The notes under the pieces were generated by a model, which was not told the origin of the DNA, did no database searches, and was given only the letters and a program-made list of their open reading frames with translations. A DNA stretch of 64,000 nucleotides, from NCBI GenBank assembly GCA_028023455.1, contig JAQFVV010012507.1, positions 498,001 through 562,000 on the forward strand, given 5' to 3'. The stretch is from Epiperipatus broadwayi. Its lineage: Eukaryota; Onychophora; Udeonychophora; Euonychophora; Peripatidae. The translations under genes were made by a program, and so were the position numbers. Position 1 is the stretch's first letter, and each line of letters starts with the position of its first letter. Positions 36,131-48,204 of the stretch are shown in pieces.

Positions 36131-37520
36131 TCATTAACATGATGATTGGGACAGTAAAATTGCTTAAGTGGGAGAGGAGAAATTTGGGTATCTCATGCAT
36201 TCTGGGATGGATGCTGTCTGGAAGGGAGCATAGTTTGTTTTTAATATCTTGGACTGTGATCAAATGATCATCACTGGATGAATGTCTTGTCCAATCACGA
36301 TCAACTGATGAGTTGTGTTTTTTTAATTTGTTTTCAAAGTGTAGTTTAATTTTTTCAAGCATGTGGTATCCAGTCATGCTGGTGCCCTGATGTTTAATTA
36401 GTATTGGAGTATTTTGTTTTTTCTGTGGCCCCAGTGCCCACCTGATATATCCTCTAGTCCAACAATATTGAGGAGCCAGATATATCTTGGATCTTTTCAG
36501 AGACACATATTCAGCAAGGACTTTTTGCTTTGCTTTATATTCATTCTTAAGTGAGATGATGCCATCTATCGAGTTGCTTTCGGTAAAAAACTGTTTAAGT
36601 TGAGCATTAATGTTCTCTAGGTCCTTTAATAATGAAGTTGGGCACTTTGACCTGTGGGAGTACTGGACTATTAGAGTTTGCAGAACTCCCACTAGTGCCA
36701 ACCAAGCCTCCTCAGGTGGTCTTGAAAGTATATCTATTTTCCTAAATAGAATATATGCCTCTGATGTGATGGATTCAGTTATGTTGGCCTTTGTTAGCAT
36801 TCTAATTGTTTTGTTGTGATTCAGTTGTGTGAGGTTATCAATTTTCATTGAGATGACCACTGCAAAGTGATCAGAGAATGCTACAGGCTGAAGCACTGCC
36901 TCCATAATGTAGTGGAATTCGGGTGTGTAAAAGACCAGATCTATCAAAGATATGTGTCTTCTGGTATAGAATGAAAAAGCACTATCTGGAAAAAAACCTT
37001 CCCCACTAAGAAAGCCTCTATTCAGAAGATGAAGGTATTTATTGACAAATTCTTCATAGGAAGTGTTAAAATTCCCAACAATCATTGTTGGCCAGATATG
37101 GTGGAGATTATCAGGTTGATACTATTAACTATTTTAATATATGAACTGACATTGTTAGGAGTGTATATGTATATAGCATTAAAGGTGGTAGTTCCATATG
37201 TGAGTTTGATAGATATATTTTTGTTTATGTAAGTAATTTTAAAACTCTCTGGAGCATTTTTACTATTTATAATTATGCCTACTCCTTCAGCTGCTACATT
37301 ACTAGTGCTAAACTGAGTGTAACCCAGTTTGGATAGTTCTTCCATGATAATACTGCTGGAGTTTATGTGATATTTAGTTTTCCCATGAATAGTATATGTG
37401 GTAGGTTGTTTTGAAACCAGTGTTTTATGGCATATACACGGACAGTGAAGTTGATACCTCTTATATTCAACCCCACAATCTTACAATTAATAGTCTGCAC
37501 TGTGTTGGTGACTGCTATAG
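36048..37520 (-). pseudogene. ORF2 APE-type endonuclease and linker
   Basis: The N-terminus begins near 37520 (VGLNIRGINF, about 37480, resembling the first endonuclease motif), continues in a shifted frame at 37345-37082 (EGVGIIINS; IYIYTPN) and then at 37085-36048 (VGNFN, SLIDLVFYTPEF and FSDHFAV). The SDH triplet (36867-36875) is the conserved C-terminal active-site motif of APE-like endonucleases. In GNFN the usual Asp of GDFN is Asn, which should impair catalysis. The long linker leads to RT. At least two frameshifts and a stop are present. Confidence 0.75.
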
Positions 37521-37566
37521 ATAACCGCAAGTGGGTTTATAGATGGTGAATTGGTCTTATATTTGG

Positions 37567-40500
37567 TCAGAGGACTTGAGAATGTTCTGAAAAGGTTGGT
37601 GTTAATAGATTGACAGATTCACATGTGTCTTCTCTATCTATTCCATTTGATGGGTTTGGAATTATAGGGTTACTTGTCTTTCTTATCTTCTTGATACTGC
37701 TTGTTGTGCTAGATTTAATAGTATTTGCTGGAGTTATGGAACTACAACCTTCATCTTCTGAGTCTGCCTTTTGGTTTGTGAAAGATTTTCTTTTATTGTT
37801 TATAATTATGGATTGTGTAAGCTCCATTTCAGTTTCATCATTAGGTTTATACTCAGATTCAATGTGTGTTTTGTTTTTACAAGACGACTTCTTAATTATT
37901 TTGTTTTGAGTCTTGCCTCTGTTGAGATCTGGTATATGATTTTGCAAAGATAGCATTTTATCCTGATTGTTGGTGTGTATCAGATTGTATGGCTGTTTTT
38001 TATTGTGTGTAGCTGTGTTCAAATCTTTTGGTTTTATCTTTGTTGGTATAGGTACATTGTTACTTGAGAACTTTTGTGTGTTTTGTTTTTTGTGGTATGT
38101 GGTAAGATTAATGAAGTTTTAAAACTTAGTAATTGGTTATTTCTTTGAAGTGAATTGGTTGTCTTAATATTTTGGTCTATTGAGAAACACTGCTTATCAC
38201 TTTGGTTTGTTTTGGGTAAGGGTTGCACATTTTGATCTATTTCCAAACATTTATGGTTTTGGTTGTTTCTTTCTCCACACTGGGAGCAATTCCTTGTCAT
38301 GCACTCTCTGATCAAGTGTGTTCTTTGACCACAAGCAAAGCATTGGGGTCTTACTCCCAGAAATGTAAGAATCATAGAAGATCCCTTGAAACTGATGGTA
38401 GTGGGTATATCTGCAGGTTCAATTCCTTGTTTCAGATACAATTCAAACACAGCAGTGTTAGATAATACTGCATCACCAGCCCTATCTTCTGGTAAATATA
38501 CAAATTTGTATATCTTTCCAAATGGGCTGAGGGTGCTTTGAAGCTGATTTTCTTCAAAACCAGAAATGCAGTTTTTTATCTTGCCAGATAATACTGATGT
38601 TCTATTGAAGTCAACATAGCAAATAAAATGGTTATTGATCGTCCTATTGTTGACTTTGAAATTATTTCTTTTGGCCCAAGTTTTGAACTCGACCGCTATA
38701 TGGCGGTCGTTGGGATGTTAGTATTCTGTGAATTCCCACACCCACAGACCCTTCTTTGATCATTGCGCAGAATGAGTCTATGGGGAATTTGATAAGTGAG
38801 CAGTTAGGGTCTGTGATGGCCATGATGAGACTCTTATCACTATTATAATTCAGCAGTGATTTAAACAAAAGATTAGGGATGGTTCTATTAAATCGAAATG
38901 ATAGATGATTATATTGGTTTTCATCATAGTTGTCTGTTGTGAATATGTATTTATCTATGAATATATTAGCGGGTTGTTGTTTGTTAAAATTATCTTCCAT
39001 GAGATTGAGTAGTGTTGAGTTTGTTGGGTTTACCCATAACGCATTTTCAGTTACTGTTGTGTTGCGATTTCCTGAGCTAGAATAGGACGAGTTTTTATCT
39101 GTTACTCTTATTTTTGCTATATTAGCATATGTGTTTCTACTTTGTGCACTAAAGCTTGTTTGTGGTTGATTTATATGTGTATTATTTTTATTTGCTTGAG
39201 TATTATCGTTTAAATCTGTTGCAATACGTCATTATTTCCTGTGGATATGCTGTGAATTATTTCATTGTTTGATGATTTTAAAATAAATGTGTTATTACTA
39301 ATTTGATTTTTGTTGTTTAATTTCAGTTTTGAGTTGTGATTATTCTCTGATGGATGATCTTTCTTCATAAAATCTGCACTGCCATGACCGATGGCTTCAT
39401 CCTGGCCACTGCAAGTATCGGATCTAATTTCATGTTGGTTAACTTGATTTTGTGAATTATTGTTGACTAATTCCTGACAATAATTGGAATTTTGTTTTAT
39501 ATTTTTTTGTTCTTTTATTGTTTGAGTTTTATTTTTCCATTTGATATGATTTTGGAAATCACTGTGATTTTCCTTTACATGATCAGCTATATCTCCTGCA
39601 TTAAGGTTCAGGCTTAGCATTAATGCTGCATCATGCTCCAAGCTTCGTATTTTTTTTGTTCGCTTTTTGCTGCGTTTTTGAATTTTATTTGTGTCAGAGT
39701 TTAATTTCGGCTTTTGGGGCAGAATTGCTTGTGTTTTATTAGATATTGATTGTTTATTTGTATTTACTTTTATATTTGGGACTGGAGAAGCTTCGCTATT
39801 GATGAGTGAGTCCATGCTATCCATTTTAAATAAACTTTTATTATTTTGTACGGAGATTATGTAAGTGTCCGATACCTGAGCATTATGCTCTGGGCTCTGG
39901 ACTTTTTTTTATTCTTTAGATTTAACTGATGTAATTTTTGATTTGCTTTCACATTTATCGTATGTTTTCCTAATGTAGAACACACCTGTAGTTTTTTTGC
40001 TAATATTTTCTTCTGTTTTAAGGTCTGTTGTTTCTTTTGATGATTGATAAATTAACTCATTTGAATCGCTAGAAGACTGAGAGCCCAACTCGCTCAAGTC
40101 ACTATCCGAGGCTAGGATTTCTGATTTTCTTTTTTTCATTCTAGGGATAGGGCATTGTGGTATTAAATTTTGTGTTTTAACTACATTTATGGATATATCT
40201 TTAACATTACCATGTTCAGGAGGGTCTAAATTCGCTTGTTCATTATTTGCAAGTTGGCCTTTGGTTAACTGAACGTTCTCAGTATATGTTTGTGCATTAT
40301 GCATAAGGCTTTGCATTTCGCTACGATTAGACTTTTTTTTAGATTGTAAATTTGTTACAATTTCAGAATTATTTTGAAAAGAAAATTGATTATTTGAAAT
40401 ATTTTGGTTAGATGAACTAGAGTCTGAAGTATCATTAATAAAAATGTGCGATTCATCTGGTTTTTTATTTAGATATTGTTTGTTATTATCGGAAAGGTTT

Positions 40501-40732
40501 AAGCTTACGTTATCACTCATATTAACTGACTCTGAGCTTTGATTAATGTTATCTATAATATTTTTTCCATCGATCTTTTCTAATAACTTTTTAGGTATTT
40601 GCTGAGTTTTTGGATTTTTCCTGTTAGGTAATAGTGTTTTGATCAGTAATTTAGCTTTTTGAAAGCTGGATGGCTTTAGAAAATCTTTTTTTTTTATACT
40701 GATTCTCTTTCTGAATTGCTAGGCTCTGACAT
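37567..40732 (-). pseudogene. ORF1, long Asn/Ser/Lys-rich protein with CCHC knuckles
   Basis: A series of open frames (40520-39909, 39824-39210, 39000-38662, 38450-38034, 38022-37567) reads as one broken protein. A likely start is ATG at 40732, with a frameshift in an A-run near 40690. The N-terminal half is hydrophilic and rich in Asn, Ser, Lys and Gln. The C-terminal part has an RPQCFACGQRTHLIREC knuckle (38331-38342 is its first Cys pair) and a second CSQCGERNNQNHKC motif, as in Tx1-type ORF1 proteins that bind element RNA. Little else is recognisable; stops and frameshifts make it inactive. Confidence 0.7.
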
Positions 40733-41090
40733 GGCGATCTCTGCATTAATTACATTTTTGTTTCTAAGTCTTGTTATAGAGCGATTTTTTCACAATTCCA
40801 TTCAATGATCTAGTAAATAAAGATCTTACCTTTAATTTAAGTGTATTCTGGTAGATTTCTCAGATGAATTTCTTTTCTCTTTTGGGTAATTTTAAACGAT
40901 CTCTATTTGCTATTGATAATAAATCTTACATCATTTACACTTCCAATAATTGTGCTTTTGTATTAAAGTACATACTCAACTTTTTCAAAAATCTTTTTTT
41001 CAGTTTTTATTATAATTTCACAAAATTCAACAAAGCCCTCATTTAATAGTAAACGGTTCTTTTCATTTATGCAATATTTCTTCAACTATT
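40733..41090 (-). other. Probable LINE 5' region / ORF1 upstream relic
   Basis: Minus-strand frame around 41055-40960 reads NEGFVEFCEIIIKTEKKIFE and later KITQKRKEIHLRNLPEYT, interrupted by stops. This looks like older coding sequence in front of the chosen ORF1 start, so the true ORF1 may begin further upstream. Confidence 0.4.
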
Positions 41091-42639
41091 CTGCAGTTAT
41101 AATTAGATATATAAAATATCATTATTAAGTGACAATCTGGTTTTATAATTAGCAAATTCATAATACCATTTGTTTTTGGTTGCCACCCATTGCTTTGGAC
41201 ACTATTTCACAGCCACTTTGAGTTGTATTTCTAAAAAAAGGATCCACATTAACTTTCACCTATTTTTTAAAAAAACTCGACTAAAGTTTTTATTTAAAAA
41301 ACTGTAACATAAACAATAAGTAAGTTTATGTGATATTTCAATCTTAAACTCAAAAGTCAATAAATCAACAAACTCATTTTGCTGACTAATGGCTGTTTGT
41401 GATCAGACTTTTTAAGTAATTATTTACAAATATTATTTGCTGAATAATTGTGTAAGTTGTAAGCCAACTACCTAAAAAAAAATCCTAAACAATGTTAAAA
41501 AATTTACGATTATTGTCATGCCTATAACCCTAATTCAAATCAAGGGCAGTTAAATACAAAATATTTTCAATAGGTTTGAGTTTTTATCTAATATTTTTTT
41601 CATAAATGGTATCTAATTTTTTGTTTTTAAATAAAAATAAAAAAGATTAAATATCCATTCAAACTTTTACATCCCTACGACCATAATTCTGAGTTCTTAT
41701 GTACATTTTTTTCTTTTACTATAAATATTATCTTATTCTGATTATTAGACATATTTTTCCTAAAATATACTTGTAATCACAATAATTATTTAATAAATAG
41801 TCAATTTATATGGCACTTGACAACATGTGTAATATAGAAAAAAAAACCATCCTTGGTCATGCTCTTTTCAAGAATTTATATGCACTCGTCTGTAAGCATC
41901 AATTTAAAAAGCAAAAGTGGACGATTTAGACTATTTAAACAGATGTTTATAGGTGAGTGCATATAAATTGTTGAAAAGTACATTATCAAAGATTTATTTT
42001 TTTTCTATATTAATAATTATTTAAATATATATTTTATGTGTGTGTTATCAGTTATTAACCATTTTGATTGGTTTTCATTTTTCAAAAACCAATTCAATAT
42101 ACTGAAAATTAAAAAAAAAGATTTAAAATTTATTAATAGTAAAATAAAAACTAAATTTCAAACATTTCTATTATTTAAATAAAAAGATTTTTTGGGTTAA
42201 TTTATTTTTTAGTATAGTTCAGTTTCTGTATTGATGTTATATGTGTATGACTTGTACTAAAAAATTGATATCTTAAAAGATTAATCATTGTAATTAATAT
42301 TTAAAAGCATTTTAATAGTTTAAAAAAAAATTGATTTATAAATCCCGTGTATTTCTTTCAAAAAATGTAATTGAAATTTTTTTTCCAAAATATCAAAGCT
42401 GAATTAATAATTTAGTCTGCTTCCACGGCTTTATCTCCATTTTTGTTTATTAAAGAAATACAATATATATTTAAAATTGAATGCATTCCTTCAATAAACT
42501 GATCTATTTTAATTTAAAAATGGAAAATTTCAAGGGTTCAATACAAAAAAATAATATTTCCAATAAAAATTTGGGGGCAATTCATTTTAATATTTAAGTT
42601 TAAATGAATTGAGAATGACCAAATAATATGTCCTAAATC
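41091..42639. other. No gene seen; AT-rich spacer
   Basis: AT-rich spacer between two LINE insertions. An inverted pair is seen at about 41866-41890 and 41948-41974 (TTATATGCACTC against GAGTGCATATAA). Confidence 0.5.
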
Positions 42640-43214
42640 TGATATTTAGTTCCACCACTTTTGAATGAAACTAACCATCATCAACCATTATCAATCCACT
42701 GCAGGATGAAGGTCTCTCCAAGTTCAATCCATGTTCTTCAATATTTAGCTTCTCTTCTCCACATCACCCCTGCATACATTCTTATTCCATCCATCCATCT
42801 CACATGTGGTCTCTCTCTGGGTTTTTTACAACCTCTTGGAATCCAGTTTAAGATTTCAATTGTCCATTTATTATCATCTCTTCTAGAAATATGTCCAGCC
42901 CAATTCCACTTCAGTCTTTTAATTTTTTTAATGAGGTCAGTAACACTTGTTTGTTCTTTTGTCCATATATTGTGTTTTCAATCTTTTCTTCTTACTCACA
43001 ACATACATCTCTCCATGATTCTTTGAGTGGTCTGAAGTCTCTGCATTGCTTTTCTATTAAGTGTAACAGTCTCAGATCCATAAGTAAGATCTGGTAAAAC
43101 ACATTTATTAAAAACATTCATTTTCAAACACATAGGTATATTTCCTTTTAATATCAAGTTATTTCTATCAAAAGCACTCCAATAAACTTTAATTCTATGA
43201 TTAATTTCATCCAT
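42640..43214 (-). mobile_element. 5'-truncated RTE-like LINE, 3' end
   Basis: The minus strand encodes the end of the reverse-transcriptase protein: NHRIKVYWSAFDRNN, FNKCVLPDLTYGSETVTLNR, QTTQRIMERCML, then, after two stops, KIKRLKWNWAGHISRRDD, EILNWIP, RPHVRWMDGI and LQWIDNG. The YG-ET-TL, RLKW-WAGH-R and RP--RW-D motifs are typical of the C-terminus of RTE-like elements common in animals. A TGATGATGG-type 3' end near 42660-42680 also fits. Only the last fifth or so of the ORF remains, with in-frame stops. Confidence 0.8.
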
Positions 43215-44947
43215 TATAAAACTAATAAGGCTTTTTATATATTTAAATTTTAGTCTTCAGTTTTGTATAAAGTACAACCTAGTATTTTTTGAATAAAATG
43301 CTTATGAACTATATTATATATAGTGAAGAAAAATATCATGTTGCAATAAAGTAATTTATGTCATTTACATTTTATCTTAAACTAAATACTTGTGTTTCCT
43401 CTTGTTAATAGTTTCCTCGGGAAGTTTTTTTTTTTTTTAACTGTGATATTTGGTACTTTTATACATATTATTTTCTGTTTCTGAATTTATGTGCAAAGGT
43501 AACAAATATCTTAAATTAAAACTTATATGAAGTGTATTTTACATGTTTTTTTAACATAAAATTTTATAAATATACTGTTAAACATTAAAACAAGGGTGCA
43601 GGGAATAAAAATTCTTAAAATATTTTTACTCCATAAATTTTTCAACCTTAACAAATATTAAAATAATGTAAAATAAATTAACTTGAATGATACTGCATTT
43701 TTACATGGTTTTAGAAATTATTACATTTATGATTTTTATTCTATTTCTCTTTTATTAAACAACAAGTGTGATAAAAAGATAGTGATATCACATATAATAT
43801 CAGGTGATTTATTTAGAATTTTTTTTTTTTTAAAAAAAACTACTTTTTAAAAATTAATGACAATATAGTGAAAGGTAAGATGTAGCAATGATAAATGAAA
43901 TGTTATAAGATTGGAATACATAAAAATCAGTAAATAGTAAAAAAAAAATATATTACATATAAATTCCAATAATGTTTAAAAATTAAAGTAAAAAACGAAA
44001 AAATAATAATAAGTGAAAAAAATGGCAGAAACCTTTAAAAAAATTAATGAAAGAATGTATAAGCAATAAAAGAATTTTAAAAAAGAATAATAAACAGATT
44101 ATTAAAAAAATGAGAACAAGACAATTGAAATAATATATGTACAAAGAACATCTCAGAATAATATCAAAATAAATATTAAAGTAAACCTTTCTAGGAATAA
44201 AAAGAAGACAATGTCCAAAAAACAAATTGGTGAGCAGAAAATTAATTTTCAGATAAGTTTTTTTCTATTGATAGAAAGGCATGACAATGAAAAATGAAAG
44301 ACATAGAACATTATAAACTGATATAAAATACCTTTATAAGTGATAAAATATTAAAATAAGCTACTTAAATATTAGTTCAGTTGTGATGAAAGTTGTGCAC
44401 AAACAAATGTATATGTAAAGACTAAATTAAACAAATTTACATTTTTCTAAAAGGGAATTAATTAATTTTGTAAGTGAATATTATATAATATTCCGATGAG
44501 AAAAAAGTTATTAGCCAAAATATTAGTTTTGCTGTTAATTTTATGGCTATGATATTGTACTTTATCTCAACAGTTTGAACAAACAATGATGATGTTTCTT
44601 TTCAGGGTTGTTGAGAGTATAGCCAGCCGTTCATAATAAAACATGGTTTGAGGTAAGAAAGTTCAAGCTACCACAGTGATGCTAATAAAACACCATTTTG
44701 TAAATGGATAGAATTGCACCATTAAATATATGTATATTATTTTTTTACTTTGATTAATAAAATTATAAAGTATTTTTCCAAATAATTATGCCAGACTAAT
44801 ATATATGTGAAATTTTACCACTGGACTAATTAATATGTAAGTATCTAAAATAGTAAGGGCTACCTATCTAATGATAGCCATTATATAAAATATTGGTTTG
44901 ATAATTTCTATGGTGAATATTCGCATATAAATATGTGCATTAATAAG

Positions 44948-44949
<2 letters not shown>
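43215..44949. other. No gene seen; AT-rich spacer
   Basis: AT-rich. The hydrophobic minus-strand frame at 43983-44225 is a chance frame through A-rich DNA. A 47-nt segment with splice-like borders (44606-44652) is discussed under findings. Confidence 0.5.

Positions 44950-44950
<1 letters not shown>

Positions 44951-45017
<67 letters not shown>
44951..45017. repeat. (TA)n microsatellite left of palindrome
   Basis: A TA run with one phase shift, ending exactly at the first base of the 269-bp palindrome. Confidence 0.9.
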
Positions 45018-45021
<4 letters not shown>

Positions 45022-45286
45022 ACAGATGGCGTTTCTACCAAAAACACCGATCAAGCGTATATTCTGTTTACATAAACGTCAGAGTAGCATTCACTATCTC
45101 TAACTATAATTCCACTTTCAGATCATGATTTCAAGCTATTTGCTATCGTCACTGACGATAGCAAATAGCTTGAAATCATGATCTGAAAGTGGAATTATAG
45201 TTAGAGATAGTGAATGCTACTCTGACGTTTATGTAAACAGAATATACGCTTGATTGGTGTTTTTGGTAGAAACGCCATCTGTGGAC
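45018..45286. mobile_element. 269-bp near-perfect palindrome (foldback element)
   Basis: Two 134-base arms meet at a single C (45152), with GCTATCGTCA/TGACGATAGC at the centre and GTCCACAGATGGCG/CGCCATCTGTGGAC at the ends. By eye only about one mismatch is present (CACCGATC against CACCAATC). The left end abuts (TA)n; a second (TA)n follows at 45334-45359. No ORF. It could be a MITE or snapback element inserted at TA. Confidence 0.85.
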
Positions 45287-45333
45287 ATAAATACAAGCGT
45301 TAGCAAGTTTTTTAACTTGCATTTTTGTTTATC

Positions 45334-45359
45334 ATATATATATATATATATATATATAA
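45334..45359. repeat. (TA)n microsatellite right of palindrome
   Basis: A TA run about 50 bp beyond the palindrome. A small GCAAGTT/AACTTGC stem-loop (45303-45320) lies between them. Confidence 0.9.
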
Positions 45360-48090
45360 TTAAGAGCTGCTAATAAGCTTTAAACAAGCTTTTTTTATGA
45401 TAAATGCTACTACGCGCTTAATTTTACATATTTGTAAATGCAAACTAGATATATAAGACATGTGATATCTGACTTTCAATAATGATGTGGCTACTTTATT
45501 GAGAGAAATAACCAATTGTCAATGTTACATGAAGAATGAATAGGGAACAGTATCAAATTAGTAGAAAAAAAGAAATCAATAGAGATTTTTGAATTATAAA
45601 GATAGTTTTAAATAAACTTACTAATAGTAATTTAAAGTTATTTAATAACTTATCCCCACATCTACATACATATGCACATTAAATTATTTATACGTGCATA
45701 TTTGTATATATGAGTGAAAGTTAAAATTTTCAACAATGATTTAAATAATGCAAAAGTCTAATATCAATTCTAAATTTTAAATAGATTGTTTTTTCTATAG
45801 TTAGATCTTTTTGTGTGAAGAATATTTAATGAAGGTTCATTAAAAAACGATTATAAATCAAAGTTTTAATTAAGTTTTTTTTCAACAAGTATGTTTTTGA
45901 AAGGCAACATAATTAGTTTAAGTTCAAGATCAAAATTTAACTAAATATGTTTTAATAAACATTGTATTTAATCAATTATATTTAAAACCATTTAATACGT
46001 AGATTTCATAAATAACTTATATTTGTTTATCAGATTCCATATAAAGTCAGAAAAACAGGATTATTATCATAAAGTTATATAAATTCCAAAAATGCTTTTT
46101 ACAATCATAGTACTTTCAGATTTAGGAGGTATTCAGATTGTATTCGTTTTCGTTTATTTTTTTCTATAACAAAAAAAGATATCTTGGAAAATAACTAATC
46201 TAACATAGCAGCAAAGCTTCAATGCTAACTAAAATGACTAATAAGTGGGGGGAGGGCATTAATGAATGAAAAGCCCATATTATCCATTTTCTTCAATTTT
46301 TTTTGCTCAATAAACATGGTATCTGAATATTGTTTTATGCTTAATTAACAACAATAATTAATCAATTTAAGATCATTTTCCATTATGATGACATTTATCA
46401 AATTTGGTACTTTATGCAAGAATAATAAAATGTCAACAATATGTTAAATACACCAGTTATCAGAGACTATTTAAGTAAGTACCCAAAGATGACCTGGAAA
46501 CATAAGTCACAGACCCAAACTAAATTATTTACATATATGTTATTTTACACAAACATTCATGTATAAACTTAAAAAAAAAAAGCAATCAATCATTAATAGA
46601 CTTAGCAATAGATTCCTGACTTAAATTTATTTATCTCTCTCTTAATTTACTTGAAAAAAGAGAAAAAAAAGTATTTTCTTTTAATATAATTTTATATTTC
46701 TTTATTTGATACAATAGTTTTTTATTGTTATATTTATTTTATTCATTCTTAAAAATGCATTTACATTTCGAAATCTTTAAGAAGATGACCTGATATGTAA
46801 AGAAAGGTTATGCCACTTACAATAATGATTTAATTGCAGTTGAAGAAAACAAAATAAAAAAGTTTGATTTTTTTTTTTTAAATATACACCCAATCATTTC
46901 CACATCTTATAGGTGTTGCTTGTGAAACTTCAGGTAGAACTTATTGTCTATTAATAAGTATAAAAGTGATTTTATATATGAAATGTTTTGAGTAAAAATG
47001 AGTTTATGAATAAATTACAAATAAAATATTTATTTTTCTAGGTGTATAAAAAATCAATTAAGATTAAATAAATGTTGTAATTATAAAATAAAATTTAGTT
47101 ATCCTTAGCATGTGAAAGATATCTATGTGAAAAGATGCATCTATAATGCAAATTTCAATTCATTTAATGCCTGCTTTTGGATGTGAATTGAGTTGTTAAT
47201 TTCAAAACATTATATCAATATTATCTGAAATTACTTATGACACCTGTTTACTTTTGACATAAATTTAAAGAGATAGAAAATGCTGAGTTACAGAATTTAT
47301 TTTTTAAACTCAATAACTATTTATAATTTACTGTCCTGTACTTCTAGAAATTTGTATTAATTATGTGGAATACTGGTGGAAGGAATTTGATAGCTAAATA
47401 CAAATGTATAAATGTCTTTACAAAGCAAATAATATGAGTATAACTATCTATTATTTACTTACCAGTGAATAAATTTACTGTTATCTATGTTATTCTCTTA
47501 AGAGAACAGTTTTCTATAGATTCGTTTTTATTAAATTTTTATGGGCAGTTAACATGGCCATGTGCCATGAGTTTTTTTGTAGATATTTGAGTAATAAATT
47601 TTGTGTCAATGATAAAATTATTTTTATTTGCAACATGCTATTAATGTAACCTTGTTATATATGCCTCATAAAGAATTTTGAGTTGTTATTTTACACAGCT
47701 TGCATTTTTATGCATGTGCTAATAATGAGAGACTACATAAAACATTGGAGATAAAATTCATATCCAAAATAATATATTTCAAACTCATATATGTAATGTA
47801 TTCACACCATTGTTAGAGTTATGTTAAAGTCAACAACATAATGAGAGTTAAAATAAATAAACTTAATATTTAAACCTAAAAGTCAATGAATTAAAGAAAG
47901 AAACCTTTTAGAGAGGGTTTAAAGAAAAACTAAACTCATTTATATTTCCTGTTATGACTGAATAATATCTTGGTGAAATTGATGAAAAGAAAGTTCACTC
48001 TTAAGATAAGTTAATTTATTTGTGACATTAAATTGAAGTAAAGTGTATTGGATCATCAACAAATATTTGTTTAGATGTGTTTTTTTAATG
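45360..48090. other. No gene seen; AT-rich spacer
   Basis: AT-rich sequence with homopolymers only. No coding-like text or clear repeat was recognised. Confidence 0.55.
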
Positions 48091-48204
48091 ATGTTTGAAT
48101 CAATATATAGATTAAATAGAATCATAGGGAATCAAAATCTCCGGAATTATGCCAGAAATAATGGTGCTGTGCGATGGGTAGGGATTGAAATGGAAACAAA
48201 GTAA
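48091..48204 (+). CDS. Possible short ORF or exon, unknown product
   Basis: A 37-codon frame from ATG 48091 to TAA 48202-48204 ends in RNNGAVRWVGIEMETK and uses GC-containing codons unusual for this AT-rich DNA. A donor-like AAA|GTAAGA lies at 48200/48201 inside the last codons, so it may be an exon spliced onward rather than a complete ORF. An acceptor-like TATATAG sits at 48110. No family or partner exon was recognised, and chance cannot be excluded. Confidence 0.2.
   Translation: MFESIYRLNRIIGNQNLRNYARNNGAVRWVGIEMETK

Larger units (their letters stand above)
34140..41090 (-). mobile_element. Tx1/L1-like non-LTR retrotransposon, nearly full length, degraded
   Basis: Minus-strand element with ORF1 (zinc-knuckle protein) followed by ORF2 (APE endonuclease, reverse transcriptase, CCHC C-terminus). 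The 3' end carries the same tail motif as the fragment at 11845-12545 (34140-34165 on the plus strand). ORF1 with CCHC knuckles and an APE-type ORF2 fit the Tx1 branch of the L1 group. Several frameshifts and stops divide both ORFs, so it is not autonomous now. The 5' boundary is uncertain; coding-like sequence may extend to about 41060. Confidence 0.8.

Noticed and set aside
36076-37232. Several plus-strand frames within the LINE
   Set aside because: Antisense shadows of ORF2; no motifs.
42661-43026. Plus-strand frame of 121 codons
   Set aside because: It is the antisense shadow of the RTE-like LINE C-terminus, whose conserved motifs are on the minus strand.
43983-44225. Hydrophobic minus-strand frame resembling a membrane protein
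   Set aside because: It arises from A-rich DNA; composition (Phe, Leu, Ile) is what poly-A/T-rich sequence gives by chance, and no motif or start context supports it.
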